A DNA stretch of 64,000 nucleotides, taken from NCBI RefSeq assembly GCF_034702125.1, contig NC_085866.1, positions 21,689,187-21,753,186 of the forward strand. The letters run 5' to 3'. This DNA comes from Engraulis encrasicolus (Eukaryota > Chordata > Actinopteri > Clupeiformes > Engraulidae). The notes beneath the pieces are model-generated. The model worked only from the letters and a program-made list of their open reading frames with translations. It made no database searches and was not told the origin of the DNA. The position numbers and the translations under genes were made by a program. Position 1 is the first letter of the stretch; every line of letters starts with the position of its first letter. Positions 11,555 through 21,622 of this stretch are shown here, piece after piece.

Positions 11555-11740
11555 CTTATGAGAATTCAGAGGCAGTGGAATGTTCACCCAGGTTTCCTGA
11601 TCCGTTCGGCACGGCGCGGTTAGAGTTGTGAATGATCTCTGGTTGGGTACAGCAAGACTACAGCGGGGCGCCTCTTTTACGCACAGAGCGCGCACAGGGG
11701 GCGTGCTGTCCAACGAAATTATGGAGGTAAATGATGACAT
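11555..11740 (-). promoter_or_regulatory. Putative non-coding first exon and promoter-proximal CpG patch
   Basis: This stretch is notably CpG-rich (GCGCGCAC, CGGCGCGCCG-like runs) against an AT-rich background and ends at the donor above. An open frame of 62 codons spans it, but after splicing it enters a different frame from the receptor, so it would be at most an upstream ORF. The 5' boundary is unknown, and no TATA box is obvious. Confidence 0.4.
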
Positions 11741-12439
11741 GTCTGTTTATATTCATTGTCCTCGGAAGTTCCAAGAGCGCTGAAGGAGGTCTGATTTATT
11801 TTGGAAGTGCAAGTAGCCCAAATTGATTAACACGAACCCCATTAATCACAGAACTGAACTTTGTAGAAGTTTAGATTTTGTGTTCGATTTACACACAGTG
11901 CTGCCCAATTCGTTTGTGCTGTATTCATAAATACACTTGCATTGCATGTCATAATATAGCGGCACAAAACGAATCCATACATTTTTCATATTACCTGTAT
12001 TATATTTAGTAATAATTATTTAATCAGCCTTACAAAGTGTCAGGTTTTCTTGATCTTAGCGCATTGGCACACCTAGACTCCCACCTCCATGGGCACTTAT
12101 AGCGACATTATTCGCTTCTTATCTTTCAAACTGTGTGTGTGTATTCGCGAGAGGCAGTTTTACTTCAGCTTTCATTGGTCTCTACTGACAGGGAGTAGAC
12201 TGCCATGCACCCTGAAAAAGGGAGGTCTTCCTGTCACTGTGTTGCTGCTCCTCTGACACTCCACTGAGCAGTTTTATCACTGCCAGGGTCAGGTTGATGG
12301 CAGGAGACTTGACGTTCTCATACTTCCCCTTTTCCTTTTGAGAGACAATTCATCAAAATATCAAAATCAGTTCAAAATCAAAAATCAAAAGCAGTTGTCC
12401 CCTTTTTCTTTTTCTTTATTCTGCTCTGTTAACATGTAA
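11741..12439. other. Intergenic upstream flank of the receptor
   Basis: No coding or repeat structure was recognised, apart from short direct repeats of TCAAAATCA near 12353-12390. Regulatory elements for the receptor may lie here, but none can be named. Confidence 0.4.
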
Positions 12440-12530
12440 CAGAACCCAACAGTAGAGTAGAGTAGACTAGAGTAGAGTATCATTTATTAATCCCGAGGGG
12501 AAATTAAGGTGTCCTGTAGCATACATAAAT
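12440..12530 (-). repeat. 3' end of a LINE
   Basis: On the minus strand, TTTCCCCTCGGGATTAATAA followed by repeats of TCTAC/CTACT is the usual terminus of several fish LINE families (Rex1/L2-like). Similar tails occur near 32370 and 38215. Confidence 0.55.
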
Positions 12531-12697
12531 ACAGAGGCCAATTAGATCATTGTGTCTGATGTCTGGTTTTAGACACACATAGGCAGCTTTTAAACAAATA
12601 TTAAGCCACAATGTTTACCCTGCTCCTAAAATACACAATTTGAAATGGACTGAATCTATGAACGGCTCAGACCAACCGTACGCTTTTCTACTACACT

Positions 12698-12863
12698 AAG
12701 TGGTTCTCAACCTTAAATGCCCCGATGAGCATAAGCCTCCCAACGCACTCTTGACCTCATGCAAAGCTTGCCAATAAAATAGAGTCAATTGAGGCAACTA
12801 AGTACTGCCCCCTCTTAGCTGCATCCTTAACGGGGGTTGTAGAGCCCCCATTGAGAAAGACTA
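12698..12863. mobile_element. Short hAT-like MITE
   Basis: The left end AAGTGGTTCTCAACC and the reverse-complemented right end TAGTCTTTCTCAATGG are decayed versions of CAGTGGTTCTCAACC. The interior matches 58689-59914 (AAGCCTCCCAACGC, GGGGTTGTAGAGCCCCC). No clear target duplication remains. Confidence 0.6.
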
Positions 12864-13080
12864 CTCTACGTCATACTGACTTGCAGGAAATGTTCTGAAA
12901 GGGTACAAAAGATGGAATTAGTAAACTACTCACGCTGGTATCTTATCGCCGGTCTCTCCGAAGGGGTTTGGCCAGGTAGTATAGACTATTGCTATGACGA
13001 TGTGTGTGTGTGTGTGCGTGTGTGCGTGTGTGGTCTGCAGGGGGAGTCATACACACACTCCTGGGTAAGTACATGTGGCT

Positions 13081-13900
13081 GAGGTGTTCCTTCCTGTGCA
13101 GTCCGCCCATTGGGTCTCAAACTCGCCACCTCCAAGGCAATGCAACGGTTGGGGCATGGGAGGCACATCACGATACCGCTGAGCTAAAGGACCAGTCCGA
13201 TAGCTCAGTGCTACTGCTACCGTTTGAGGCTTCGGGAGGAAGGATTACTAACGTTCCACGGTACACTCTACTAGTTGGCCTCCGTTACACTCACCACCCA
13301 GTAAACCTCACTCCCTCTGGGTCATGGCACCAGTGTAACTGAGGTGTTCCTCCGCAGTCCACCTGTCGGATCTCAAATTGCCACCTCTTAGTCAACGCAA
13401 TGGTTCTGGTACGGGAGGCACAGCGTGGTACCGCTGAGCTAAAGCAGTGTTTCTCAACAGGGGTGCCGGGGCACCCTGGGGTGCCGCAGGACTCCCTCAG
13501 GGGTGCCGCGGAAATGTGACTGATGTAATATAATACATATTTGTCTAAATTGATAAGTTAATGTTAGTCAGTGGAATCCTTCATCTGCCATTTACACACA
13601 ATAAAGTAAATATAGGTTGCCCCAGTCAGCTGCAACTTAGGTCGTGTGACGTCTCCAAATGGGTTAATTTTCTAAGATTGTGGTATCGGATGCGGTGCCA
13701 TGTTACGGCTTATTGGTTTGGGGTGCCTTGAAATTTTTCATGAATTGAAAGGGTGCATCGCCTAAAAAAAGATTGAGAAACACTGAGCTAAAGGACCAGT
13801 CCGATAGCTCAGTGCTACTGATACCTTATGAGGCTTCGGGAGGGAGGCTAACTAACATTCCACGGTACACTCAGCTAGTTGACCTCCGTTCCGCACACAC
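13081..13900. repeat. 260-bp tandem duplication, second copy interrupted
   Basis: Copy one starts GAGGTGTTCC at 13081 and copy two starts at 13341, both continuing through CAGTCC, TCTCAAA and GAGCTAAAG. Copy two is cut by a hAT MITE at 13445-13785 and resumes at 13794 (GACCAGTCCGATAGCTCAGTG), ending near 13890. The apparent frames are shadows of the repeat. Confidence 0.75.
13445..13785. mobile_element. hAT-like MITE
   Basis: Ends are CAGTGTTTCTCAAC and, reverse-complemented, CAGTGTTTCTCAATC. The perfect 8-bp duplication AGCTAAAG lies at 13437-13444 and 13786-13793. It interrupts the second unit of a tandem duplication, whose first unit supplies the empty-site sequence. Confidence 0.9.
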
Positions 13901-14387
13901 ATATATCACCCAAGATACAATTAAAACAAGTCCGACAGGCGGACAAAGATACGTTTGTCATTGCACTTTACTGCCTTGTGGACACAGGATTGAATTATAA
14001 TCAAAGAATTCATTTCAGACGGACAGACAGACGGACATACCCTCTTATAGAGATGCTAGGAGGCATCTTAAAATGGACTGCAATGTTGGCCAGGCTCAAG
14101 GTTGCCATCTGTTGTTTAACCTTTTTTCAAAGCTGTATTATTGCTTTCACCAACTGCAGCATACACACCCACTCCCTTTTCTTCTTCTCCCTCCTCCTCC
14201 TGCTCCTCCTCCTCTTTTTGTCCTCTGTTTTAAATGCATGGTTGCTTCTGAACCTCCTTTTTGTATGATATTGTCTGTTATCTCTGGTCTTCATATCTCC
14301 ACCATCCTTACGGTGTCTGCTGTATCGGACCACCACCCCCTAGGAGAGATTCTATGCATGATCCATTCCATATTCCGTGTGTATCTT

Positions 14388-14555
14388 CAGGGCCACTGAC
14401 AGCTTTTGCTGGGCCCAGGACAAAGTCATCTGAAAGGGCCCCCTATCCAATAGCCTACATACAATGTAATTGGGACCCAATTCCCTATCTCCTTGGGGGG
14501 AGATCTGGGCCCGGGACAACATACCCCTTTGTCCCCTCCCATGTCGGTGGGCCTG
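14388..14555. mobile_element. Short hAT-like MITE
   Basis: Ends are CAGGGCCACTGACAGC and, reverse-complemented, CAGGCCCACCGACATG. Flanks TGTATCTT (14380-14387) and TGTATCAT (14556-14563) match 7/8. Relatives are at 33198-33354 and, truncated, at 29714-29815. Confidence 0.8.
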
Positions 14556-14771
14556 TGTATCATCGATAGATACGTTTTTTTTTTCTTCTTCTTCTTTATT
14601 CTTTTGTCATTTGCATGCATGAGCAGGGAGCTCATTTCCTCCACGGTGTGTTTGGGACACATTCATACCATAGTTTTCAATTACAAAGGATATTTTATAG
14701 GGGAGCTGCGGATGTGCTCAGCTACCTTCTCTGCAAAAGAGAGGAGGTGTAATTTAAATGAAGTTTAGTAC

Positions 14772-14889
14772 AAAAAAAAAGCCGCACTCTCGGGTGTAAT
14801 TCTTTCAGTTTTAATCTAGAAACGTCTCTGTGTCATGCTAACGCAGTAGATTAAAACGGCAAGAATTACACCCGAGAGTGCGGCTTTTT
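14772..14889. repeat. Perfect-stem inverted repeat
   Basis: AAAGCCGCACTCTCGGGTGT on the left is exactly complementary to the right arm at about 14864-14889. The arms extend inward through AATTCTT and TTTTAATCT with small mismatches, leaving a loop of about 30 bases. It may be a MITE or a retroelement end; no target duplication was seen. Confidence 0.7.
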
Positions 14890-15302
14890 ATTCTAAAAAT
14901 TAAATTTTCTTTTTGCTCGCACCCGAAGACCTTGTAAGAAACAGTTGGGAGTTGAGCGAACTCTCTCAAAAAAAGACTTAATTTAAGGCAGGACGTGCTC
15001 TAATATAATCATGTCCCAACCTTACATATTTATGCCTCTTCTGTCTGGCATGAGGGCCTGATTTGTCACCCCAAGACGCAGGACCGTACCTGATAATATA
15101 CAATACCTGTGATGATGAGCTTGCATGTCTGGGATGACTTTGGGACTTTGATTTAGAAGGTAGACAAATTTGAATGACTTTTAATTTGAAGGTAGACAAA
15201 TTTGGATGATTTTTTTATTTGTTGTGGTGTCAGAAACTCACATATATTTTTTTTCTTTTTACAGAGTCTCAAGAAGAATCCACTCTGTTAATTCACCACT
15301 TT

Positions 15303-15303
<1 letters not shown>
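14890..15303. other. Intergenic
   Basis: No gene was recognised. GGTAGACAAATTTG is repeated near 15161 and 15191, a small local duplication. Confidence 0.4.

Positions 15304-15396
<93 letters not shown>
15304..15396. repeat. CA microsatellite
   Basis: About 46 uninterrupted CA units. Confidence 0.95.
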
Positions 15397-15397
<1 letters not shown>

Positions 15398-15422
15398 AAT
15401 TCAGTTAATGTTAAACTATGAC

Positions 15423-16023
15423 CAGAGGTGGAAGAAGTACTGAAGTTGTGTACTTAAGTAAAAGTAGAAGTACCCTGCGACAAAATGACTCAAGTGAAAG
15501 TAAAAGTTGTATACCAAAAATGTACTTAAGTAAAAGTCCTAAGTACTAACTTTAAAATGTGCTTTTTGAGTACAAAAGTACAAGTACTTGCGCAATGGCT
15601 GTCTTTCTCCGTGTCTGTCTTTCTCCATGTCTGCCTACTTCATCCAATAGAAAAAAGTTTCTGCAACGGTTTTCGGTTCTATTAGAACATGACTATGGAG
15701 TCCTGTTAATGTTTTTTAAAGTATCTTTTCTGTCTGGGTGTCAGTTTGGAAGAGGGGCTTGGTCCCACCTCCCTGCCCGCAGCTGAGGCTAGCCTACTCA
15801 AATATCCACGAAACACCACAGGAAAACGTAGGATAAATGTACCTAGTAACTAAGTCTTCCTCTAGAAATGTAAGGAGTAGAAAGTACAAGTAATTGTCAA
15901 AAAAATGAATTGAGTAAAAGTAAAAGTCTGCATTTTTATTTTTACTCAAGTAAGTACAAATTCCAGAAAAAACTACTTAAGTACAGTAACGAAGTAAAAA
16001 TACTTAGTTACGTTCCACCTCTG
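15423..16023. mobile_element. hAT-like element, short relative of 1977-3973
   Basis: Ends are CAGAGGTGGAAGAAGTAC and, reverse-complemented, CAGAGGTGGAACGTAAC. The perfect 8-bp duplication ACTATGAC lies at 15415-15422 and 16024-16031. Dense AAGTA/TACTT subterminal motifs match the 2.0-kb relative, from which this looks like an internally deleted form. Confidence 0.88.
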
Positions 16024-16150
16024 ACTATGACAAGGGCATGCAATATAATTGCCAAGAGTATGATGCACGTGTTTCTAAATGCCACTTGTTGAGTGCTGTT
16101 CTCTGCACATGCTCTGATCCCCAACAACCTCATGTTAATCATGACCTACA

Positions 16151-16320
16151 GGGTCTTCAAGTCAAGTCAAGTCAGCTTTTATTGTCAGTTTCGCAGGTCA
16201 TACAAGGAAATACGTTTTCTCTCTTATACCATGAAAGGACTGACATTCACAGACTGACATCAAAGTGTAAGACAGGACAAGTAACAGAGATGGTCCAATA
16301 CCTATAAAGTGATGAAGTAA
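16151..16320 (-). repeat. 3' end of an L2/CR1-like LINE
   Basis: On the minus strand the segment ends GACAATAAAAGCTGACTTGA followed by CTTGA repeats. This matches the end of the LINE at 25530-27181 (GACAATAAACTTGACTTGAC), so it is a 5'-truncated copy with no coding sequence left. Confidence 0.7.
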
Positions 16321-16353
16321 TGAATAATACTGATAGAGAAAGATAGAGGCAGG

Positions 16354-16485
16354 CCCTGCAGTGGCTCAAATGGTAGGGCACTGCACTGTCACACCGGGGA
16401 ACCAGGTTTGATTCCCGCCCGAGGTCATTTCCTGATCCTCCCCCATCCCCCTCTCTCTCTCCCACTCGCTTCCTAACACCATAGC
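16354..16485 (+). mobile_element. tRNA-derived SINE
   Basis: The head carries A-box-like GGCTCAAATGGTAGGGC and B-box-like GGTTTGATTCCC, spaced as in tRNA-type pol III promoters. The body TCATTTCCTGATCC, TCTCTCTCCCACTCGCTTCC matches copies at 21437, 30344 and 57832. The tail is cut short. Confidence 0.75.
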
Positions 16486-16489
16486 CTTT

Positions 16490-17400
16490 CTACCTATAGC
16501 CGTTCCACATGCTATTTGCCCTATTATACAAAATTTGGCAGCAGTTCAATGGATTTGCATTAGGGGCGCTGTTCAGACAGAGCAGATTGGGGTTCCCCTA
16601 TTGGGCTGGGGCTAATCACCCACAATAAGTCCTCGCCAGCAGCTGAAACCTGAACATATTACGGTCGTCTCTGACTGCAAATTAAACATTAAAATTAAAA
16701 ACACAGTAACCTAGGAGTTATATCCGTCTAGTTTCTTACAGCTTTGACATTTGTGAGTCAGTCTTCACTAGCTTCTAGCTAAGGAAATGACGACATCCGA
16801 TTGGTGAATGGGGGAACTAAACCGGATGCTAACGTTGGCGAGATGTTGCCTAGCCACAGGCTAACTGACAAACGTGAGGCCAACAACTCAGCCGATCGTG
16901 ATGTACGCCACAAATAGACCAATCGACCTCATATTTAGACACTACAATGTTGATTTCTGCCTTCGATTTTCATCAGTTAAGAAATCTAGCGTCGGATTAA
17001 CACATTCTTAAGGTAGTAAGGCGAGTTGCCGCCATGTTTATTTTCCAGAATCACCCGGGTAGAGAGCTCACGTGCAGCATTCTGGGTAATTGAGTTTCAC
17101 GTTATTCATGCACAAAATGCGTGTTTTTTAAAAAATGCAGTGAGTTTAAAAAATCAAACCAAGTGCCATTTGGAAGGGCAATTTACACTTCCTTTAGGAA
17201 AAATAAAATGAAAACTGGTGACCTTCCATATCCGACACATCAGTTGCGTCTATTGTGGAGCTTCATAGGACCCCCATTCATTCTGACGGCTCTCCTCTGC
17301 TTGAACATCGCCGCCTCGTGGACAGTACCACCCGGAAAAAGCTGTCAGTTTGGTCTCTCTTCTATAAATCCTCTCTGCTGCCACCATCTCAAACTGTCCT
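16490..17400. other. Intergenic, unassigned
   Basis: There is no convincing coding frame. GCCGCCATGTTTATTTTCCA and nearby CpG-containing sequence resemble low-copy fish repeats or promoter debris. No ends or duplications were identified. Confidence 0.35.
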
Positions 17401-17405
17401 GTCAA

Positions 17406-17737
17406 AGGGGTATGCCACTATTTTGGGGCTTAATACAGTTGTAATCGTTGGCTGGGGTTTATAAAGGTGGTAAAGTGTCTTATTTTTCATGTTAAGCGTT
17501 GTCTTGCTTTAAGACAAGTTAAAAGAGGGAATATGTCGCTAAGCTAGTGAAAGTCAATGGATCCGTGTAGCAGCACACGGATCCATTGACTTTCACTAGC
17601 TTAGCGACATGCTCCCTCTTTTAACTTGTCTTCAAGCAAGACAACGGCTTACATGAAAAATAAGACACTCCACCACCTTTATAAACCCCAGCCAACGATT
17701 TTAACTGTATTAAGCCCCAAAATAGTGGCATACCCCT
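17406..17737. mobile_element. Near-perfect palindromic MITE, TTAA-type
   Basis: Two arms of about 165 bp are almost exactly complementary, from AGGGGTATGCCACTATTTTG to its complement. The right flank is TTAA (17738-17741); the left reads TCAA, one change from TTAA. Copies at 29314-29651 and 24127-24535 confirm the family. TTAA targets point to piggyBac or Kolobok machinery. A transcript would form one long hairpin. Confidence 0.85.
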
Positions 17738-17862
17738 TTAAATAAAGGTACAAACCCCCCACCCCCCAAAAAAGAAAAAGAGGAAGCAATGCCAGGTTTC
17801 ACTGCAGACCATACAAGCGAAAGCCTGTCACCTTAAAACTTCATTGTTGCATTAAAACTTCA

Positions 17863-18681
17863 TTGCAACCATAGAGGTAGAAAATAACACTAGAGGTGAC
17901 ACAGCAATTCACAACAGCACTGGGAAATGGCACATGGAGCTTCCCAACTTCCGTAGGTAGTGTAGGCACCTTCAGTCAATGCAAGTCAATGGAGAACACG
18001 CCCACCCCTGTCAAAAAATGACTAAAACTGTGTGAATATGAAGTAACACTTTGATCAAAGACCAGATTTGAAATGTCAGGCTAAATATCTACTTAAATCA
18101 TGTGAGTCGATAAAATACATTTAAAAATCAAATTATATATTTTAAGAACATATTTAGCAACACACTTCAACTATTGTCCTTGTACAGTGTGTTGGTGGAC
18201 ATTTTCACATGATTAAGCCATTTTCGACAGAGGTGAGCCTCCTTCTCCATTAATTTCCATTTCTCTGGTCTACCTACCAGTGCTTGACATTAACTTTTTC
18301 ACTCACGGGCCACTGTGGCTAGTGTTTTTCCCCAGTCACTAGCCGTTCTGCTATTCTATTAGCCACATTTTTGATATTATTTTCTTTATCATAATACTGT
18401 ACATCTAACTTCACAAGATAAGTTGCTACAGAAAATGAGTGCATAGCTTTCTACTGCATATGGAAATGAATCAAACAAATAGAAACAGAGTAACTTAGCT
18501 TTACTTTAACTTAAGCTTAGCTAACAGAGTAACTTAAATACAAACAATTGATACACAAGGGGCAAAATATATGAGCCAATCAGCTAGTGACACCGAAATT
18601 GTTAGTAACCGAATGAAAGAATGCCGTAAAAAGGGGGGCGGGGTCACCTCTAGTGTTATTTTCTACCTCTATGATTGTAAC
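17863..18681. mobile_element. Non-autonomous element with about 38-bp inverted repeats
   Basis: CATAGAGGTAGAAAATAACA followed by CTAGAGGTGAC at the left is repeated in perfect reverse complement at 18642-18673. Outer bases TTGCAAC and TTACAAT extend the match. No transposase frame and no clear target duplication were found. Confidence 0.65.
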
Positions 18682-18738
18682 TGTTGTAGCTTAAATCATT
18701 ACCATGTAGTGTTTTATCTTCAGTTGCCTGCAGGTTAC

Positions 18739-18815
18739 ATGAAGAGAAGAAGAAGAAGAAGAAGAAGAAGAAGAAGAAGAAGAAGAAAAAGAAGAAGAAA
18801 AAGACGAAACGCTGC
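18739..18815. repeat. GAA trinucleotide repeat
   Basis: About 25 mostly pure GAA units; the arginine-rich frame here is an artefact of the repeat. Confidence 0.95.
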
Positions 18816-19073
18816 AAAGGATGCGTGATCAGACTCAGAAATGTTTGTATTAGCCTATTTCACTAATTAAAATTATGACATCAGCATTGGCATTCACATA
18901 CCAAAAATAAGATGCATCCTTTGGATAGCCTTAATTACGACAGGAAATATAAATAAAATTTGTATTGACAGACAATATTACATTTCATCATGTGTTGTTT
19001 CATATTTCTTAAGGTCTCTGCATACTTCACGTGCGCACTTTGGCGCGTGTGGACCGAGAACCATTAATGACGT

Positions 19074-19169
19074 TGTGGAAAAGCAGAGGCTTCTCTCTAT
19101 CAGGATAGACCGTCACGGTTGAGTTCAAGAGGTGGATTGTGAAAGGCAACTTCAGGACTCCAATTTATC
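19074..19169 (-). repeat. 3' LTR remnant
   Basis: Identical over 96 bp to 19345-19440. Only the distal end of the LTR survives; the rest was removed by the internal deletion. Confidence 0.88.
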
Positions 19170-19344
19170 CCAATTTGGACCCATAGGCTGCGGCCTCTTC
19201 GCGGTCCTCTTCTCCCGGGTCTGCACCACCTCCAGGTCGTCTCCATTCTCGCAGCCATACGCCATCTCTCGCCGAGTTGTAGTTGCCACCGCTGACTTCT
19301 CTTGACTCACTCTGTCGGCGTCGAATCCCACTTCTGACACCAAA
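19170..19344 (-). pseudogene. gag start fragment of the LTR element
   Basis: After the primer-binding site the minus strand has an open frame of about 50 codons (ATGGCGTATGGCTGC start), rich in charged residues, that runs straight into the LTR remnant. Its position suggests the beginning of gag. No capsid or zinc-knuckle motif is present, so the call rests on location. Confidence 0.5.
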
Positions 19345-20263
19345 TGTGGAAAAGCAGAGGCTTCTCTCTATCAGGATAGACCGTCACGGTTGAGTTCAAG
19401 AGGTGGATTGTGAAAGGCAACTTCAGGACTCCAATTTATCAAAAATATAAGCGCTTTTTATTTGTAGCAAAAATAAATGTGCACGTGGGCAAAAACATAA
19501 CACGACTTGACATAAACTTCAGACTCTTATTTGCATCACTGTTTCAAGACCCTGCTAAACTCGCTGCTCACATCAACAGCTTCAAGGACACTGCTCTCCG
19601 GTTAACAGCAGTTCCTAATTTCGCATCTTGGAGTCAGCTTCCGATTATCAGCTGATTGCTCCCCCCTGCTCATCCCCACTCATCTGGGGTTTTAAACTTT
19701 GCGCACTAGCGCCAACCAATTACACTTCAATTGGTCTGTACTCTTGAACCAATAGGCTCACTCGAGTCTTAAACTAAACAAAATCATACTCTAACATTGT
19801 ACTGCACATCATAATCATTACAGAAATCAAAACAACAAAACACATACATAAATACATTTTGCCACGGCACTTTACCCACACAAAATCGCCACAAATCCCC
19901 GACAAATATTGCACAACACCCGACACATAACTCCCGCCCCTTCAACAACACATTTCCCATTCCCAAAGTCAGATGATGGAAAACTTCTGCCAACGCGGGC
20001 GCGCTTCCACGTGACAGTGCGGCAAGGAAACAAGAAACGTTAGTGAAGTAGTCCAATGCTTGCGAGCTCGCTGGAATATTCAAACATTCAAGAGTCACTG
20101 TGTTCGCGGGCCTGCGTGCCCGTGTGTGAATGTGTGCGTGTATGCGCGTTCGCTTCTTGCAAGTCTCATGTCTCCCAGTGCGTAATAAGCACCAGAAATA
20201 AATAGCGCAATCGCATAGTCTTTAAAACGTAAAACAGTGAGAAGGGAAGATCACTTTCTCACA
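19345..20263 (-). repeat. 5' long terminal repeat
   Basis: On the minus strand it begins TGTGAGAAAGTGATC and ends CTTTTCCACA, the TG...CA ends usual for LTRs. AATAAAAAGCGC about 110 bp before its end could serve as polyadenylation signal. Confidence 0.85.
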
Positions 20264-20268
20264 GACGT

Positions 20269-21012
20269 CATCACTTGCGACAGACTATTCATACTTCAGA
20301 AGGCTTTCGCTCGCATTGTCGGAAGTGCCCTCTGCTGTTCATGAGAGAAACGGCAGTATCTTTCGCAACTCGCAGCTTGAGTTCTACGGATGTATAAAAT
20401 AGAAAGCCAAACACGGCTGCTGTAGGGCTACTGAACGTCTGACTTGTGACTTACCACATTGAAACATATATTTTTTGTTGTAGCCTACATTGCCAGATCA
20501 TTCCAAGACCATGTGAGAGCATTGTTCTGGCGGCAGAATTTTTAAATATATCGCCGAACACAACGTGCTTCTGAATAAAGTAAATAATTGTTTCACTGAA
20601 CAACATTTAAGAGAGAAGATAAAATAACTCTCTAGGACATTTTATTATCCTCAAAATGATGCATGATCCATTCTGTAGTAGCCTACAGTAGTTGTAGCCT
20701 CTCTTCGCAACTCCTGCTTTGTCTGCCTACCTGTATGGTCGCTGGTGGCGCACGACAAGTTACAAAATATCTGGGGTGCACGACGTCGCGCCACGGCAGC
20801 TCACGACACGGCGTGTGACGTCATTTTGGGTCACGTGACGGCGCGAGTGAGGTCGCGAGTGAAGTATGAAGGAGGGTAGCGCCAGTCACGACAAGTATGA
20901 ATCCCCCTTTAGGCTGCCTGCATTTTGACTTTTGGTGCTCTTACTTCAGTGGCCACTGTGGACTATCCTGGCAACGCCGTACTCCACCCAAAGATTTTGT
21001 CTCCACACCTAG
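20269..21012. other. Intergenic, possibly the broken half of an older element
   Basis: CATACTTCACTCGCGACC-like sequence (complement of about 20838-20870) resembles CATACTTCACGTGCGCAC at 19021, left of the LTR element. The LTR element may therefore have landed in a CG-rich MITE spanning roughly 19015-20915. The ends were not proven. Confidence 0.3.
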
Positions 21013-21299
21013 TCTGGCGAAACCCTCATAGCTCGTTTCGCTCACTGTTTAGCCAATCAGCAAACAGTTGAGAGTGGTGACGCAAAAGTCCGTTGCTGAT
21101 TGCTTAAGGTAGCACTATTCACACTTTCGTTTTGTTATTTGTATGCTTCTGCAACACTATATTATAACAGTCATGCTAATAAAGCACAATATGGGTTTTA
21201 ATTTGAATTCGGAACTCAAATTAATTTAAATGGCAGAGTAAGATCAGACCATCTCCCACCCTCCATAGAGACGGATACCTCTTAGCTTTCGCCAGACAG
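21013..21299. repeat. Possible MITE
   Basis: GTCTGGCGAAA near the left end and its complement TTTCGCCAGAC near the right end suggest short terminal inverted repeats. No target duplication was found. Confidence 0.4.
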
Positions 21300-21436
21300 T
21301 TTGACGGAGTCAACAGTCGGCTTTCACCCAGGCTAACTCTGGACTCTCATAAGATCTCCTTGGACACATCATGTCTCATTACCACAGGTATCTACAGGTA
21401 CCACAAAACTACTGTAGAATAAAAGTCCACTATCAT

Positions 21437-21611
21437 GGCACTGCCGTGGCCTAACAGTAAGGCACTGGGTAACTACGCCGGTGACCAGGGTTCGATTCTG
21501 GCCCAGGTCATTTGCCCATCCCTCCCCGTCTCTCTCTCCCCACTCATTTCCTGTCTGTCCTTCACTGTCCTGCCAAGAATAAACGTTATAAAGTATAAAT
21601 GCCCCAAAAAA
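21437..21611 (+). mobile_element. tRNA-derived SINE with intact target duplication
   Basis: An A-box-like region (GTGGCCTAACAGTAAGGC) and B box GGTTCGATTCTGG precede the family body CTCTCTCCCCACTCATTTCC and an A-rich end. It is flanked by perfect 11-bp direct repeats TCCACTATCAT (21426-21436 and 21612-21622), proof of reverse-transcription insertion. Confidence 0.88.
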
Positions 21612-21622
21612 TCCACTATCAT

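Larger units (their letters stand above)
19074..20263 (-). mobile_element. Internally deleted LTR retrotransposon
   Basis: The element runs on the minus strand. A full 5' LTR (19345-20263) is followed by the primer-binding region TTTGGTGTCAGAAGTGGGA, a short gag-like start, and then the last 96 bp of the 3' LTR (19074-19169). Both outer flanks are GACGT (19069-19073, 20264-20268), a clean 5-bp duplication. The 96 bp shared by the LTRs are identical, so the insertion appears young. The deletion junction sits in a repeated CCAATTT, suggesting microhomology. A 5-bp duplication fits the Ty3/gypsy or BEL groups; pol is lost, so the family is uncertain. Confidence 0.88.

Noticed and set aside
11498..11740. 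81-codon frame upstream of the receptor as a coding exon
   Set aside because: After splicing at 11555/11346 it enters the wrong frame for the receptor, so it cannot be an N-terminal extension.
21437..21520. tRNA gene calls at the SINE heads (also 16354, 30344, 33690, 43449, 57832)
   Set aside because: A and B boxes are present but the cloverleaf is degenerate, and each is joined to a shared SINE body, most with retroposition duplications.
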